NCBI RefSeq assembly: GCF_910592395.1
Contig: NC_088322.1
Span: 3,938,175 to 4,002,174, forward strand
DNA: 64,000 nucleotides
Direction: 5' to 3'
Origin: Lineus longissimus
Lineage: Eukaryota > Nemertea > Pilidiophora > Heteronemertea > Lineidae
Shown here: positions 28,701 to 38,133 of the stretch, piece after piece
Numbering within the stretch: the stretch's first letter is position 1
Layout of the letters: the number at the start of each line of letters is the position of its first letter
The notes under the pieces: model-generated
Seen by the model: only the letters and a program-made list of their open reading frames with translations
The model's database searches: none
What the model was told of the DNA's origin: nothing
Made by a program: the position numbers and the translations under genes

Positions 28701-28972
28701 TAGACGGTGTGAATTTGCTATCTCTTGATCGTGACATTGTGTTACACAAAATCATTGTAGAATTTCTTGATTTCGAAAATGTCGAAGAAATTATCATTGT
28801 GGACAGTTTCCTACAAAAATTCCTTCTGAAATGTTCGGGCAACGGTAAAAAATCCTGTCGTCCTTCTGTGTGTGGAAGTGGTGCTCAGATGCATCAAGAA
28901 ACTGTGAAAAAACTGAAGTTGGAAATCCCAGCTTATTATACCGAATGTATTTTGAAGTATTTTATGCAGTAA
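25768..28972 (+). CDS. Spliced 966-residue acidic/Ser-rich nuclear protein
   Basis: Two exons, 25768-27112 and 27417-28972, joined in phase 1 across an intron with GTAAGA donor and TTTCAG acceptor. The frame is open through both. The first ~440 residues are low complexity: a Ser/Lys/Arg N-terminus, then an acidic block of E/D/S repeats (about 100-180), then long Lys/Ala/His-rich stretches with several nuclear-localisation-like clusters (RRRKRVKSKKQRK). The exon 2 product begins Pro/Ser-rich and ends in a ~450-residue globular helical domain (from about SHDQYFKDEYSQNWEKWC) that I do not recognise. It looks like a large regulatory protein of the immediate-early or chromatin-binding type. That role is inferred from composition only. 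Confidence 0.65.
27113..27416 (+). other. Intron built of tandem E2F-like repeat units
   Basis: GT...AG intron. About 27160-27380 of it consists of three tandem units of ~70 bp: TTTGTTCGGTAGTTCAGTTA, then TTGGCGAAAATTAACTCAAC, then AAATGTGGACTTAGAAAATTT. The units are almost identical to each other. Confidence 0.75.
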
Positions 28973-29831
28973 ATAACTGTAAAATGAACATTTGTGGGAT
29001 AATGAACTAATAAGACTATTTAATGTCTATATTGTATGATATTAAGGAAGTTATATGTAATAATTAGTTAAACAGGAAGTTAGATATATTATTTCTGTAT
29101 CATCAGTATTAACTTCCTCTTTAGGCATCATATCTGTTAGCACCTGCATAAACGCTTGGACTTAAATGACATGTTTTACCTATCCGGAAGTTTAAAATGT
29201 ACACAAAAATGTATTACAATATTGTAACTTCCTTTTCAAATCTTCAAACCAGTGGGTCTAATTTTTCACGATATTAGACCCATTGGTTTTGTGTCATGAA
29301 CAGGAAGTTAGACATTCGCTTTTGTTGTACATTTGGACTTAGAAAATTTTCACTAAATTTTAACTTCCTGTATCTGACATATTTTTTGAATGATGTAGAA
29401 TTGTGTTTAATTTTTGTGATAGTATAATAAATTGATAATATTATGAAATTTATATTCATTTCTTGTCTTTTGCATGGTAGTCTGGCTTTCTCTATACTTT
29501 GACACTCACAAATCCAGACGGACTCGGTAACCCACAAATCTACAAGTCCACATTTGTTGAGTTAATTTTCGTGAAAAATAACTGAACTACAACAAATTGT
29601 AGAAACATTTGTTCACTTATCCGTCACGAGCATTAATTCAACAAAAATCCGATGGCACCCTGGTTTGTCATATTTGTTGGCTCACACTGGTTTTGTTTTA
29701 AAGCACAAATATAAGTGAGGGAACCATACACCCACTTCATTTAGATAATGCAGCCACGACTGAACATTTAGACTAATATATCTGCGAGTTCAATACCAAG
29801 TCCGACCAAGTCATCCTTTGCCACGCCGTGT
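28973..29831. other. Spacer with hairpin and ETS-like/E2F-like elements
   Basis: No credible gene. 29250-29288 forms a 14-bp stem with one mismatch (CCAGTGGGTCTAAT ... ATTAGACCCATTGG). ACTTCC/GGAAGT words are near 29043, 29082, 29111, 29185, 29226, 29304 and 29360. A near-palindrome, TTGAGTTAATTTTCGTGAAA, is near 29558. A TATA-like ATATAAG (29709-29715) precedes the next gene. Confidence 0.5.
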
Positions 29832-31805
29832 ATGCCTAATAAAACAACATTAGGCAACTTTTACATGGAGTATACAGACACGGAAGCAACGAAATCTGTA
29901 CAGCATTCACCGGCTTTAAAAAGATGTGGACAGACTGCAGCGACTTCTACGGCGACCACTTCTGCTGCTGCGTCAAAAAGGAAGAAAAACAGGAAACGAC
30001 AACGTTGTGTGGACATGGGTTTTAGCCAACAGCGACGAACACAATCACGCCAATTTCACTTGGAGGAGGTTGGTACAGATGAGGTGGGTTTTGATCCCAA
30101 TCAAATAGTCAAAATCGAACCTCTCGAAGCTACTTCACGTGATTGTGGCGATTCGGACGATGCGGATGATGACAAATTGGTCATGAACTTTGGAATGGAA
30201 ATAGGCGGCACCAACCATACCATCGAAACACCATCAGCAGCCACGCCAGTGTCTTCCACACAGCATGCTGGTGGATTCTACGATATTTCTGGATCTCAAA
30301 AGCGATCGAAAAGACGTTCGGTGTGGGCCGAAGGTTCGAATAAGTGGAAAAAAATGATGAAAGACAAATACGAAAAATGTAACTGTTTGTGTGCGTGTGG
30401 ACTTGGACTTCCTTTTAGTGAAAATGGTTGGCTGAGACAGAAAGCACTCTTATCCAAGTACAATGGACGGTATCACGAAATAGATAAAAAAGAATTGGAA
30501 CGAATTACAGTCTACCGTCTGCGTGACCATGACATTTGCGAATGTTTCTGTAATTGTGATGCTGCCATTATGCGCTATTTCACCAACGACCCTCAGGGTA
30601 GGATTCCATTCGGGACAAATAAATACGTGAAAATGGTAGAAGGCGGAAAGGAAGTGGATGAACGTCTTCCTCAAGTGATCACTTTTGTTTTCGATGATGA
30701 CGATCTGACCGACGAGTCGTCCACCGATGCCAAATGCTATCGTGAGTGTTTGCCTTTGGTGTTTCGAAGGCGTTATGAGAAGGCTGAAAATCTACGCCGT
30801 TTGAAATCCGAAATTGCCAAACTTAAAGTTGAAAACAAAACTCTGGCGGAAAATAACGGGATTTTGACTGATTTACTGGTTGGCAATATTTGCACCGGTA
30901 AGGAGGTGGGAAATCATTGCAAACATTACGATAAGTTGTTGCAAATACAGAGAGAAGGTCGAATTGTGAATTTGAAGAGAGACTTTGTGAAATGTGCCGC
31001 TGCGACAAATAGCCTCCTGATGGATTTGAATCAGCGAGGTTTTGCTACAGCTGTTGATCCGAATTCTGCGGCAGCGTCTCGTGAAAGCGATGCCATTTTT
31101 GATCTCTATCCCAAGAAACATGAAAGTTGGGATGCATGTGGACTCTGTTCCGGATGTAAGAAAATTCGAACACCCGAGGAAATTGTGCGGTTCGGTATTC
31201 GTAATAAGGATAAATGGTGTCCTACAGGACTTTGCCCCGAATGTCTGGGAAAGGAGAAAAAGAGTAGGGCTCAGGATAAGAATGAATCGGTCCCGGCTCA
31301 GGGCCCTAGTGTATCTCAGGCTCCTGTTACGCCTGCTGTTAGTACTTCAAAAACTGTAAAAAATTTGAAAGCTTCGAAAAAAATTCCGGAACAAGTTGCT
31401 GAAGAAAGTCATGACGGTGGAGTGGGTGAAGGTGGTGTTGAGAGAGACTCGGGGACAGCAGCTACAGCTACAGCCACAGCTACTGAAGTGTCCGCCGCTG
31501 CGAGTACACCTCCACCCCCTGCACCGGATATACCTACTCCAGTAACTTCTCCTGAAATTTCTGCTACTGTCGTGCATTCACATCATCGACCAACTCTACG
31601 CAAACGAAAATTGCCCGCAGTTATAGACATAAAAGCTGATTTGCAGGCAAGGGCACAGTTTATCTTGGACAGGTGTAAACGAGCCAGAGTTGAAGAGCCT
31701 GGCAAATTTTCACTGTACAATAGTGAAAGATGGAAGGTGAAAAACAATCGTGTGGTTTATACTGCACCTACAACTTTCAAACAGTGCATGATTTTGTACC
31801 CCTAA
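29832..31805 (+). CDS. 657-residue Cys-rich, coiled-coil nuclear protein, unrecognised
   Basis: Begins at ATG 29832 (downstream of a TATA-like box at 29709). Residues 50-60 are a strong basic nuclear signal (KRKKNRKRQR), with a VKIEPLE SUMO-type site near residue 95. Two Cys clusters follow: CNCLCAC near 187 and CECFCNC near 236. A leucine-zipper-like coiled coil runs at about 318-346 (LRRLKSEIAKLKVENKTL). A second Cys group (CGLCSGC ... CPTGLCPEC, about 435-470) has CxxC spacing and may bind zinc. The tail is Ala/Thr/Pro rich with another basic patch (LRKRKLP). Probably a DNA- or chromatin-binding regulator. No known family identified. Confidence 0.6.
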   Translation: MPNKTTLGNFYMEYTDTEATKSVQHSPALKRCGQTAATSTATTSAAASKRKKNRKRQRCVDMGFSQQRRTQSRQFHLEEVGTDEVGFDPNQIVKIEPLEATSRDCGDSDDADDDKLVMNFGMEIGGTNHTIETPSAATPVSSTQHAGGFYDISGSQKRSKRRSVWAEGSNKWKKMMKDKYEKCNCLCACGLGLPFSENGWLRQKALLSKYNGRYHEIDKKELERITVYRLRDHDICECFCNCDAAIMRYFTNDPQGRIPFGTNKYVKMVEGGKEVDERLPQVITFVFDDDDLTDESSTDAKCYRECLPLVFRRRYEKAENLRRLKSEIAKLKVENKTLAENNGILTDLLVGNICTGKEVGNHCKHYDKLLQIQREGRIVNLKRDFVKCAAATNSLLMDLNQRGFATAVDPNSAAASRESDAIFDLYPKKHESWDACGLCSGCKKIRTPEEIVRFGIRNKDKWCPTGLCPECLGKEKKSRAQDKNESVPAQGPSVSQAPVTPAVSTSKTVKNLKASKKIPEQVAEESHDGGVGEGGVERDSGTAATATATATEVSAAASTPPPPAPDIPTPVTSPEISATVVHSHHRPTLRKRKLPAVIDIKADLQARAQFILDRCKRARVEEPGKFSLYNSERWKVKNNRVVYTAPTTFKQCMILYP

Positions 31806-31855
31806 GGGGTTACTTTGAGACGATGTTACCAAAAAACTTACTTGAGCTATAATTT

Positions 31856-32107
31856 GTGACCCATCACAGCAAAAGTAGGCACATGTCGTCAAAAATGGAA
31901 ATTTACTTTATAACACTTCTGAAATCGACATCCTAAGAGCTTTCAAATGATATAAGGTTTCTTGGGATAGTGTAAGAATTGATGCTTTGGCAATCAAAGG
32001 AATTTTGCAGTAGTAATGCATTTTCTAGTTGCATTACAGCATTCTAATGCATTTTCCTCCACTTTATCATCTGCCGACATGCGCCTACTTTTGCTGTGAT
32101 GGGTCAC
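31856..32107. mobile_element. ~252-bp MITE with ~30-bp inverted ends
   Basis: Left end GTGACCCATCACAGCAAAAG; the right end is its reverse complement (CTTTTGCTGTGATGGGTCAC). The arms match over about 30 bp with a few differences. No coding capacity. A target duplication is not clear. Confidence 0.65.
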
Positions 32108-32190
32108 ATTTTATTTGTTGTTAAAGTGTTGTGTAAGAATTGGAATTATCTGTATATTTATGATTTTTCTCTGTTAGAATCTGAATCTGT

Positions 32191-33039
32191 TAGAATTTGA
32201 TGTGATATTTTAAACACAGTGAATTTATACATTTGTGCCACCTTCATCTTATTCATATTGTCTTGATGCTTCCATTCCATGTCTTGTAGTGCTTTCGGAA
32301 CTTTGGTGAAAATAGATTGTACCATATCGAAACATGTGTATGCTTTCTTGTAGTACATTTTATCAACAGCGGTGACCCAGTTTTCACTAATGCTGAAGTC
32401 CTATGCTGCACACCACATTTTGACAGGTAAACACGCCTGCACCCCACACCAAGCCAGGAACCAAATTTTTCCCATCTGATCCAAAAAGTACATCTTCTCA
32501 GCTTTCTGGAGATATGCATTTTGCCCACATCAAATGTGACCTGAGCGGTAGAAATTTCAGTTTTTATAGACCATTCTAGGGTGATTTACAGTGCATTTCG
32601 GCCAGAAATGACAGCTGAGGACCGACTTTGCTTTACAAAGTTGACTTTGGCTTGACCCTTGACGTTGAAATCAAAAAGTTCCCAACGGTTACTATAAAGA
32701 CCTGTGTACACTGTCAACATTTTCGGTAACATTCTCGGTAACATGTTGACCAGGTAGCTTGTTACTGAAAATGTTGACAGTGTACACAGAGCGCTCTGCC
32801 ATCTCACTCACACTTATTTATTGCACCTTGCACAGCACCAGGAATTGGAAGCGGTGTATAGTCACTGCAACTAGGTCAGGTCAGATAGGAGACTTGGCTG
32901 TAGTAAATGTTTCGATATGTTTGAAAATTTCACCCAGATAGAATTTGATGTGATATTTTGTGCAGGGTAACGAATAAAACACAGTGAATTTATACATTTG
33001 TGCCACCTCCATCTTATTCATATTGTCTTGATGCTTCCA
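32191..33039. repeat. Direct repeat pair flanking ~0.66 kb
   Basis: TAGAATTTGATGTGATATTT...GTCTTGATGCTTCCA occurs at 32191-32274 and again at 32939-33039. The second copy has about 18 extra bases inside. The enclosed DNA is non-coding. Confidence 0.6.
32702..32789. repeat. Long inverted repeat (29-bp arms)
   Basis: CTGTGTACACTGTCAACATT... at 32702-32730 and its reverse complement at 32761-32789 match at 28 of 29 positions around a 30-bp loop. Confidence 0.7.
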
Positions 33040-33072
33040 ACTCAACAAATCGACACACAAAATTTATTCTTT

Positions 33073-34272
33073 TCAAATAGAAAATTGTACAGAGGCTGAA
33101 GAAGCAGTACTCTTGTTACAACAAATGTCTTTATAGTTTTTTCCATAGATACACAATATCATGATACAAACAAACGCAGTTGTCAGTCCAAAAAGCGATA
33201 ACCAGAGAAGAGTGGCTAGATTTACCAGTCCATGGAGAAAAATGTACAACTCAATTTCCTTGTAAACAGCACAACTACCCAGGTAAAAGATGGCATATAC
33301 CGCAGCAATGCATCCAATTACACTCTTCGTGTTATGCTGAACCACCAATAGACCAGTGGACAGTAATCCCATATTCCCAATAATCACAATGGCGTATCTT
33401 AGCAAATGTACATTTTTCACGAGCACGATCACGCAGAATGCTGCTTGAAGAGAATGCAGGAATACGGTGAATACACGAACAAATGATTCGTAGAGGCTAA
33501 TTTCCGAATGGCTTCTTCTCCCGACCACTTTTATCGCTGCCAGCACCACGCCGAGTAGGCAGAATGTGATTATCTGACTCAGGTCAAAGAAGGGTACGTC
33601 ATACACGCTGGTATAGACAACAGGCACTTTGGTCTCCGCTGTAACGACGCCTGCGTTGACATTATCGAGCAACGGTACGTTGGTGGGTGATGGTTGACAA
33701 GCAGTTACAGTTGCTCTAGTGCTATTTCCACACATTACCCACCAGTAGGTGCACATGTGTTCGAGGGACGCTAGAAGTTGGACGTGAGCCGCAGAAAATC
33801 CCAGGAATGCGTGTAAGATAAAATCAGCCACGCGAAACCTGTTTGTTCTGGTGGTGAAAGTGGACTTGAAACAATTTCGTAGCGCGTCCTTTGTAAAATT
33901 CAAATTAGTCCCCATATCCTCTCCAGATATGAAGTGAATACGCTGTTTTTTCAATTTATTCAGAGTTTCGGTAAATGCATGAGTTTCCTTGTCCATGGGA
34001 AGTAGCATTTCATATTCGCCGTCATTTGGGAAGACTGATGCATCGCCGAGATCAACTTGCATACGTAACTCTGGTGTTAATGTAGAATTTGGATCATCGC
34101 TGTATTCCTCGTCGAATTTTTCACTATTTGGAATTATTAATTTGCGATTGTGTTGCTGTTGTTTCCCTTCGGCCAGGTCAATTTCGTCCTTGATGCTCAT
34201 TACATCGTCGTTAGCATCGGGATCCTTTTTCACACCACCACCTGTACTCTCCACTACGGTGTCCGAAGACAT
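33073..34272 (-). CDS. Multi-pass membrane protein (gM-like or 7TM candidate)
   Basis: Protein of 399 residues with a hydrophilic acidic N-terminal domain of ~145 residues (containing an IKDE SUMO-type site). About seven hydrophobic segments follow, near residues 151-179, 231-250, 263-286, 291-311, 317-337, 342-361 and 362-377. The loop after the first segment is long, has Cys residues and an NST glycosylation site (Asn183), and faces the lumen if the N-terminus is cytosolic. The C-terminus is short. Herpesvirus gM has eight spans and a conserved loop Cys, so gM is plausible, but the long N-terminal domain is atypical and a 7TM receptor-like protein is the alternative. Its ATG overlaps the ATG of the divergent gene. 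Confidence 0.6.
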   Translation of the reverse strand: MSSDTVVESTGGGVKKDPDANDDVMSIKDEIDLAEGKQQQHNRKLIIPNSEKFDEEYSDDPNSTLTPELRMQVDLGDASVFPNDGEYEMLLPMDKETHAFTETLNKLKKQRIHFISGEDMGTNLNFTKDALRNCFKSTFTTRTNRFRVADFILHAFLGFSAAHVQLLASLEHMCTYWWVMCGNSTRATVTACQPSPTNVPLLDNVNAGVVTAETKVPVVYTSVYDVPFFDLSQIITFCLLGVVLAAIKVVGRRSHSEISLYESFVRVFTVFLHSLQAAFCVIVLVKNVHLLRYAIVIIGNMGLLSTGLLVVQHNTKSVIGCIAAVYAIFYLGSCAVYKEIELYIFLHGLVNLATLLWLSLFGLTTAFVCIMILCIYGKNYKDICCNKSTASSASVQFSI

Positions 34273-35626
34273 GTCTGAAAATTTAAAAACAGTATTCCAG
34301 TCAACTACAGGGTGGTATTTGGATAAATGGACACAGATCTTACACGAAATACATGTGGTCTCAACGATTTCTCCCCTAATGTTTTTTTATAAGTCTTCGG
34401 TACTGGCCCTGGAAAGTGCAGAGGATAATTATTTGCAACTCATCGAACGAATTCAGTTGTATATCGAAAATATTTTAAGAGAATATGAAGAAGAGTTGAC
34501 AGAGGACTATGAAAACATTCTTTCCAGTTTGTATGCCCACGCTAATGACGTCAGAGGATTTATAAAGAAAAAAGAATCGAGTGGTGGTGGCTCGTCAATT
34601 TTATCCGTGATTGGTAGGTGTTTGTTCAGGTCTACTTGGCAGACGTTCAAACGCTACCGGGATGCCTACAAAACCTACTTGGCAAAATTAATTCGCGAAA
34701 ATGACGCTGGAAATAGAATAACACCGCTTATGCTTACCGACTGGGAAGATGAGTTTTTTGGAAAAAATTTGCTTTTCTCTCATGACTTGTATCACCCACC
34801 ACAGGACAGTCACCCCATGGCAAATACAAAAATTATAGCCGATTACATTAGACAGATTTATAACTTTGCATTAACCAGACACATGGATTCGAATCTTTTT
34901 GACAAGGAAAAGCAGACAGACTACTTTGCCATGCAACCGTTCACCGCATCGAAAAATCAGGCGACTGAAAATGCTAATGGGTTCAATAGACCACCGATAG
35001 ATGGCGGCGAAGATATCGACAACTTCATTATTGTCTATGGTGACGAGTGTTTGAATAAAATTTTCACTTATCATGCAGACGTGTGTAGTTATGTGGTGAT
35101 TCCCGAAGATTTTCAAGGAGAATCTTTGGTTTCAGCTGCAGAGGAAGAAGCTGAGCAGGAAAGGAGTCTCATCGAACCAGGTGCAAACAGTGCAGCGCAT
35201 ATCAAATCGATTTTCACACCACGCATTTGTGGGAGTTGTAAATTACATTTTACCACGATCGGTCTTATAGACGACAGAGAACAGCGAGACAGATATACGT
35301 GCGAGTGCTGTATGATTATACATTCAGAAGAAAGCGAAACTTTGAAACAACTCGGAAAAGACAAGGTAGAATTAAATGGCGGTAGTGCAACACCATCACC
35401 AGGTAGAGGGGTTGAAGGCGATAGAGAAATGGTTTTTAATCAAAATACATTTGACGAATTGACCGAATGTCATGTTTTTCGTGCTGTTTCGTTGATAAGA
35501 CAATATTTTCTGCGTAAAGGTCACGGCGGTTGCGACTGCGAAGAGCACGTAGGCCTAATGAACCGCAAAATGGCGAAATTCATCCTTTGTATGGAGGAGG
35601 TGCCATCCTTCAAGATGGGCTATTGA
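34271..35626 (+). CDS. 451-residue protein with Cys/His zinc-type motifs (UL32-like packaging candidate)
   Basis: Start placed at ATG 34271, which shares two bases with the ATG of the minus-strand membrane gene; the same frame runs further upstream on the antisense of that gene but is not credible there. The N-terminal 150 residues are helical. The C-terminal half has CGSC (about 318), then CECC...H (about 342-349), then CDCEEH (about 430). This resembles the CxxC/CH zinc sites of the herpesvirus UL32/ORF68 packaging accessory family, but the match is weak and only motif-level. An acidic loop (AEEEAEQERS) lies between. Function therefore tentative. Confidence 0.5.
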   Translation: MSENLKTVFQSTTGWYLDKWTQILHEIHVVSTISPLMFFYKSSVLALESAEDNYLQLIERIQLYIENILREYEEELTEDYENILSSLYAHANDVRGFIKKKESSGGGSSILSVIGRCLFRSTWQTFKRYRDAYKTYLAKLIRENDAGNRITPLMLTDWEDEFFGKNLLFSHDLYHPPQDSHPMANTKIIADYIRQIYNFALTRHMDSNLFDKEKQTDYFAMQPFTASKNQATENANGFNRPPIDGGEDIDNFIIVYGDECLNKIFTYHADVCSYVVIPEDFQGESLVSAAEEEAEQERSLIEPGANSAAHIKSIFTPRICGSCKLHFTTIGLIDDREQRDRYTCECCMIIHSEESETLKQLGKDKVELNGGSATPSPGRGVEGDREMVFNQNTFDELTECHVFRAVSLIRQYFLRKGHGGCDCEEHVGLMNRKMAKFILCMEEVPSFKMGY

Positions 35627-35699
35627 AATTTGAGTGTTAATTGTTGGTAAAAGTGTACGTGGACAATTTCAACCACATGGGAAAAATTTCATATTTGAT

Positions 35700-35879
35700 A
35701 TGACAGATTTGTTAGTGAAAAGAATATCTGACATTTTAAACCATAAAGACGTATCAGCATATACAACAATGAACACAATCATTTCCGGAGAACAATCCGA
35801 TATTAGCTTGAACCATTTCGGACTGATTGGTATTTGTACACCACATTTGACCGTGTGCACAACTCTAATCTCATATTAG
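35700..35879 (+). CDS. Small frame, possibly decayed C-terminus of the preceding gene
   Basis: 59 codons from ATG 35700. The frame is open from 35634, right after a TGA. The sequence (GKNFIFDMTDLLVKRISDIL...) looks protein-like, and it follows the 451-residue gene by a few bases in another phase. It may be a former C-terminal extension or a short separate gene. No family recognised. Confidence 0.25.
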   Translation: MTDLLVKRISDILNHKDVSAYTTMNTIISGEQSDISLNHFGLIGICTPHLTVCTTLISY

Positions 35880-35903
35880 ACAAAGCTAATCCAATTCTCA
35901 ACA

Positions 35904-37019
35904 ATGACTAGACTAAATATTCTACGAAAGCTACGAAAAAAAACTGATAACAACCAACAGCAGCATCACCCGCAGCAGTGCCAACAGCAGGCTGAGTTGT
36001 GTGATTCGTATTCTATACTCCAAACTGAGCAAGTGATGTTTTTTAAGGAACTCAATTGTTTCATGACTCTATACCAACCAGCGTACGTTAGTGTTGTAAA
36101 TTCGGATACAGTGTTAAGTATACCCGAATACAATATCTGTGGCAGCAGCACTCAGGATACGGCAACTACAGATACTGCGAATTTACCTCCCTCACCACCT
36201 TTAACACCACAAAAACGAAAAATAGACACAGCAACACCACAGCGATCACCGAAGAAACAGCGATTGAGTGGTATTCGCAACCCTGAATACGAAATCATAG
36301 TGGTGGATGGTGAAGGAAATACTCTGGGGAACATCGATGATTACGAGGAAACAACACCAGCTCAAATTTTGACTCCGCCACCATCAGCGCCCTCAACACC
36401 GCAGATTTCGAATACTACCAGTATCAAGACTGAAAATCTGTTAGAGGACGAAGCAGCAGCGGCTCAGTTAGCGCAATTAAAATTGGATCATTCTGCGTCA
36501 GACTCCTTTAGTACATCTGACTTAATACAGGACCCTGATTTCTTTCCCGTTGTCAAGTCTGATACGAATGTGGATAGTGACTTTGTGTTTGATCCAGACT
36601 TTTTTAAAGAATTCATGGACAAATTTGAAGCCCATGCTCCGGAACCAACTCCCCTTGAACCAGAACCACTAACACTTCACGATCTATACGATATCGAAAT
36701 TCTTTCTCCACCCCCACCAGTAGGAGAGAGGCCTTTTCGAAATAGGACCAGTAGTTTTTGTGACAACGACGATCTGAGATTGATTTCAAGGGACGAACAA
36801 AATTTTTTAGACACCTTTGCAGAAATGATTGATGAAATGGACATATCCGAATTAGACGCAACACACGATCTGCGATGTTATGAAAAATTCGAAGATATTG
36901 TACCAAGAACACTTTCACCGATTATTCATCACCGCCCGGGTTTTGGACATGGGTATGGTGGGATCAATTATCGTGAACAGTTGAACTTTGAATCTGACAG
37001 TGGCCATGAGAGTGATTGA
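35904..37019 (+). CDS. E1A-like Rb-binding candidate: LHxLYD plus LxCxE motifs
   Basis: Protein of 371 residues, mostly disordered and acidic. Residues 258-263 are LHDLYD, preceded by an acidic/Pro stretch and followed by IE, matching the conserved-region-1 Rb-pocket motif of adenovirus E1A. Residues 323-327 are LRCYE, a true LxCxE box set among acidic residues (DISELDATHD before, KFED after). The order and the ~65-residue spacing mimic E1A. Other features: an N-terminal basic/Gln-rich segment, Ser-Pro/Thr-Pro clusters (PPSPPLTPQKRK, TPQRSPKKQR) that look like CDK sites fused to nuclear signals, an IKTE SUMO site near 174, and an acidic end (ESDSGHESD). The likely role is to bind Rb-family pockets and free E2F. 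This is inferred from short motifs, and overall homology to E1A is not claimed. Its stop lies 9 bases before repeat copy B. Confidence 0.6.
   Translation: MTRLNILRKLRKKTDNNQQQHHPQQCQQQAELCDSYSILQTEQVMFFKELNCFMTLYQPAYVSVVNSDTVLSIPEYNICGSSTQDTATTDTANLPPSPPLTPQKRKIDTATPQRSPKKQRLSGIRNPEYEIIVVDGEGNTLGNIDDYEETTPAQILTPPPSAPSTPQISNTTSIKTENLLEDEAAAAQLAQLKLDHSASDSFSTSDLIQDPDFFPVVKSDTNVDSDFVFDPDFFKEFMDKFEAHAPEPTPLEPEPLTLHDLYDIEILSPPPPVGERPFRNRTSSFCDNDDLRLISRDEQNFLDTFAEMIDEMDISELDATHDLRCYEKFEDIVPRTLSPIIHHRPGFGHGYGGINYREQLNFESDSGHESD
36675..36692 (+). other. LHxLYD motif codons
   Basis: Encodes LHDLYD (residues 258-263), resembling the Rb A/B-pocket groove ligand of E1A CR1 and the E2F transactivation domain. 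Confidence 0.6.
36870..36884 (+). other. LxCxE motif codons
   Basis: Encodes LRCYE (residues 323-327) with acidic neighbours on both sides, the classic Rb-cleft ligand. Confidence 0.65.
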
Positions 37020-37027
37020 ATTTCGAT

Positions 37028-37929
37028 ACTACAACGCTACATCTTCCAATGACACTGTGCAGCATGAACCTGTGCATGTTGAGCGTGTTGTGCCTGTTAC
37101 TCTATCTACTCCGTCTAAACCAGTCATGGTTTCAATGGCTACTCAAACAGACTCTGAAAATGACAAAGACACTGAAAATGAACCACGAGGAGTAAAAAGA
37201 ACAAATTCAAAAAATGACTCTGGTTGTGAATGTAATTGTAACTGTTCGAAATCTTCTCCCAAGAAAAAGAAGAAATATATGATGTATGTTTTCGAAGTAT
37301 CTGAATCCGAATAAAATGTATTTTCTATATTATATTACATTTATTTTGCATTTCTTCTATCTTCCTGTATTGATGCCTCTATCCTAACTTCCTCGTAGGT
37401 GTGTGTTTTTGCTAGGCATAAAGGCACGGACCATATTTGAAAAATTGGTCTTAAAAGTGGTATTTGAAACGGAAGTTAGGCCAATTTTTGGCGAAAAATG
37501 TATGGGAAATCACTAACTTCCGCTTCAAATTTCATTTTCAAGGGGGGATCCATATGGTCGATTTGGATCCTCTCTTGAAAAATAGTACACGAACAGGAAG
37601 TTGTGAAAACTCATATTCTAACTTTCCATAAATCAGCGGAAGTTGGAAGTGAAATTCCATGTCTTGTAGTGCTTTCGGAACTTTGGTGAAAATTAAAACA
37701 AATCTGTACTTTGAAAATTTCACCCAGATATTTGTTCCGTAGTAGTTCAGTTATTTTTCGCCAATATTAACTGAACAACTGTGGACTTGGAAAATTTCAG
37801 ATAGGAATTTGTTTTGTGGTTGAGTTAATTTTGGCGAAAATTAACTGAACAAATCTGGACTTAGAAATTCACCGAAATTAACTCAACAAATCTGGACTCT
37901 GAATTTTTCACACATCGGGAGCACACTGA
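37028..37929 (+). repeat. Dispersed repeat copy B (5'-truncated)
   Basis: Matches copy A from its ACTACAACGCTACATC segment onward, including the coding tail to the stop-AATAAA at 37312-37317. It then continues with extra E2F-like units shared with C and D. B and C share a C-to-A type difference (CTATCTTCCTG) against CTAACTTCCTG in A and D, so B and C are sister copies. The coding tail (37028-37314) has no start of its own. It directly follows the Rb-motif gene, which may use its poly(A) signal. Confidence 0.8.
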
Positions 37930-38066
37930 TTTGTGCACCAAGTAATATTTGTTGAGTTAATTTTGACCAATAATAACTGAACAAATGTTAACTTTGAAAA
38001 AATACGGATATTTGTTGAGTTAATTTTCAAGATTTGTTCGAAATGCCACAAGTTGAAACAAATCAT

Positions 38067-38074
38067 TATATATA
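38067..38074 (+). promoter_or_regulatory. TATA box (TATATATA)
   Basis: TATATATA 60 bp upstream of ATG 38134. The region just before it (37960-38040) carries AGTTAATTTT half-elements. Confidence 0.5.
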
Positions 38075-38133
38075 CATTAGGGTGATGTGTGGGAGGTCAT
38101 TTGTCTTCTAGCAACCCTGTACTACACATCGCC

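Larger units (their letters stand above)
31806..33072. other. Spacer made of mobile-element debris
   Basis: No credible gene. It contains a 252-bp MITE (31856-32107), a 29-bp-arm hairpin (32702-32789), a fragment of the dispersed repeat family (CCATGTCTTGTAGTGCTTTC at 32277-32296) and a direct repeat (32191-32274 and 32939-33039). Confidence 0.6.

Noticed and set aside
33989-34270. Upstream extension of the 451-residue gene
   Set aside because: Lies antisense to the N-terminus of the membrane protein gene and is Ser/Cys-biased as expected for a shadow; the ATG at 34271 is a better start.
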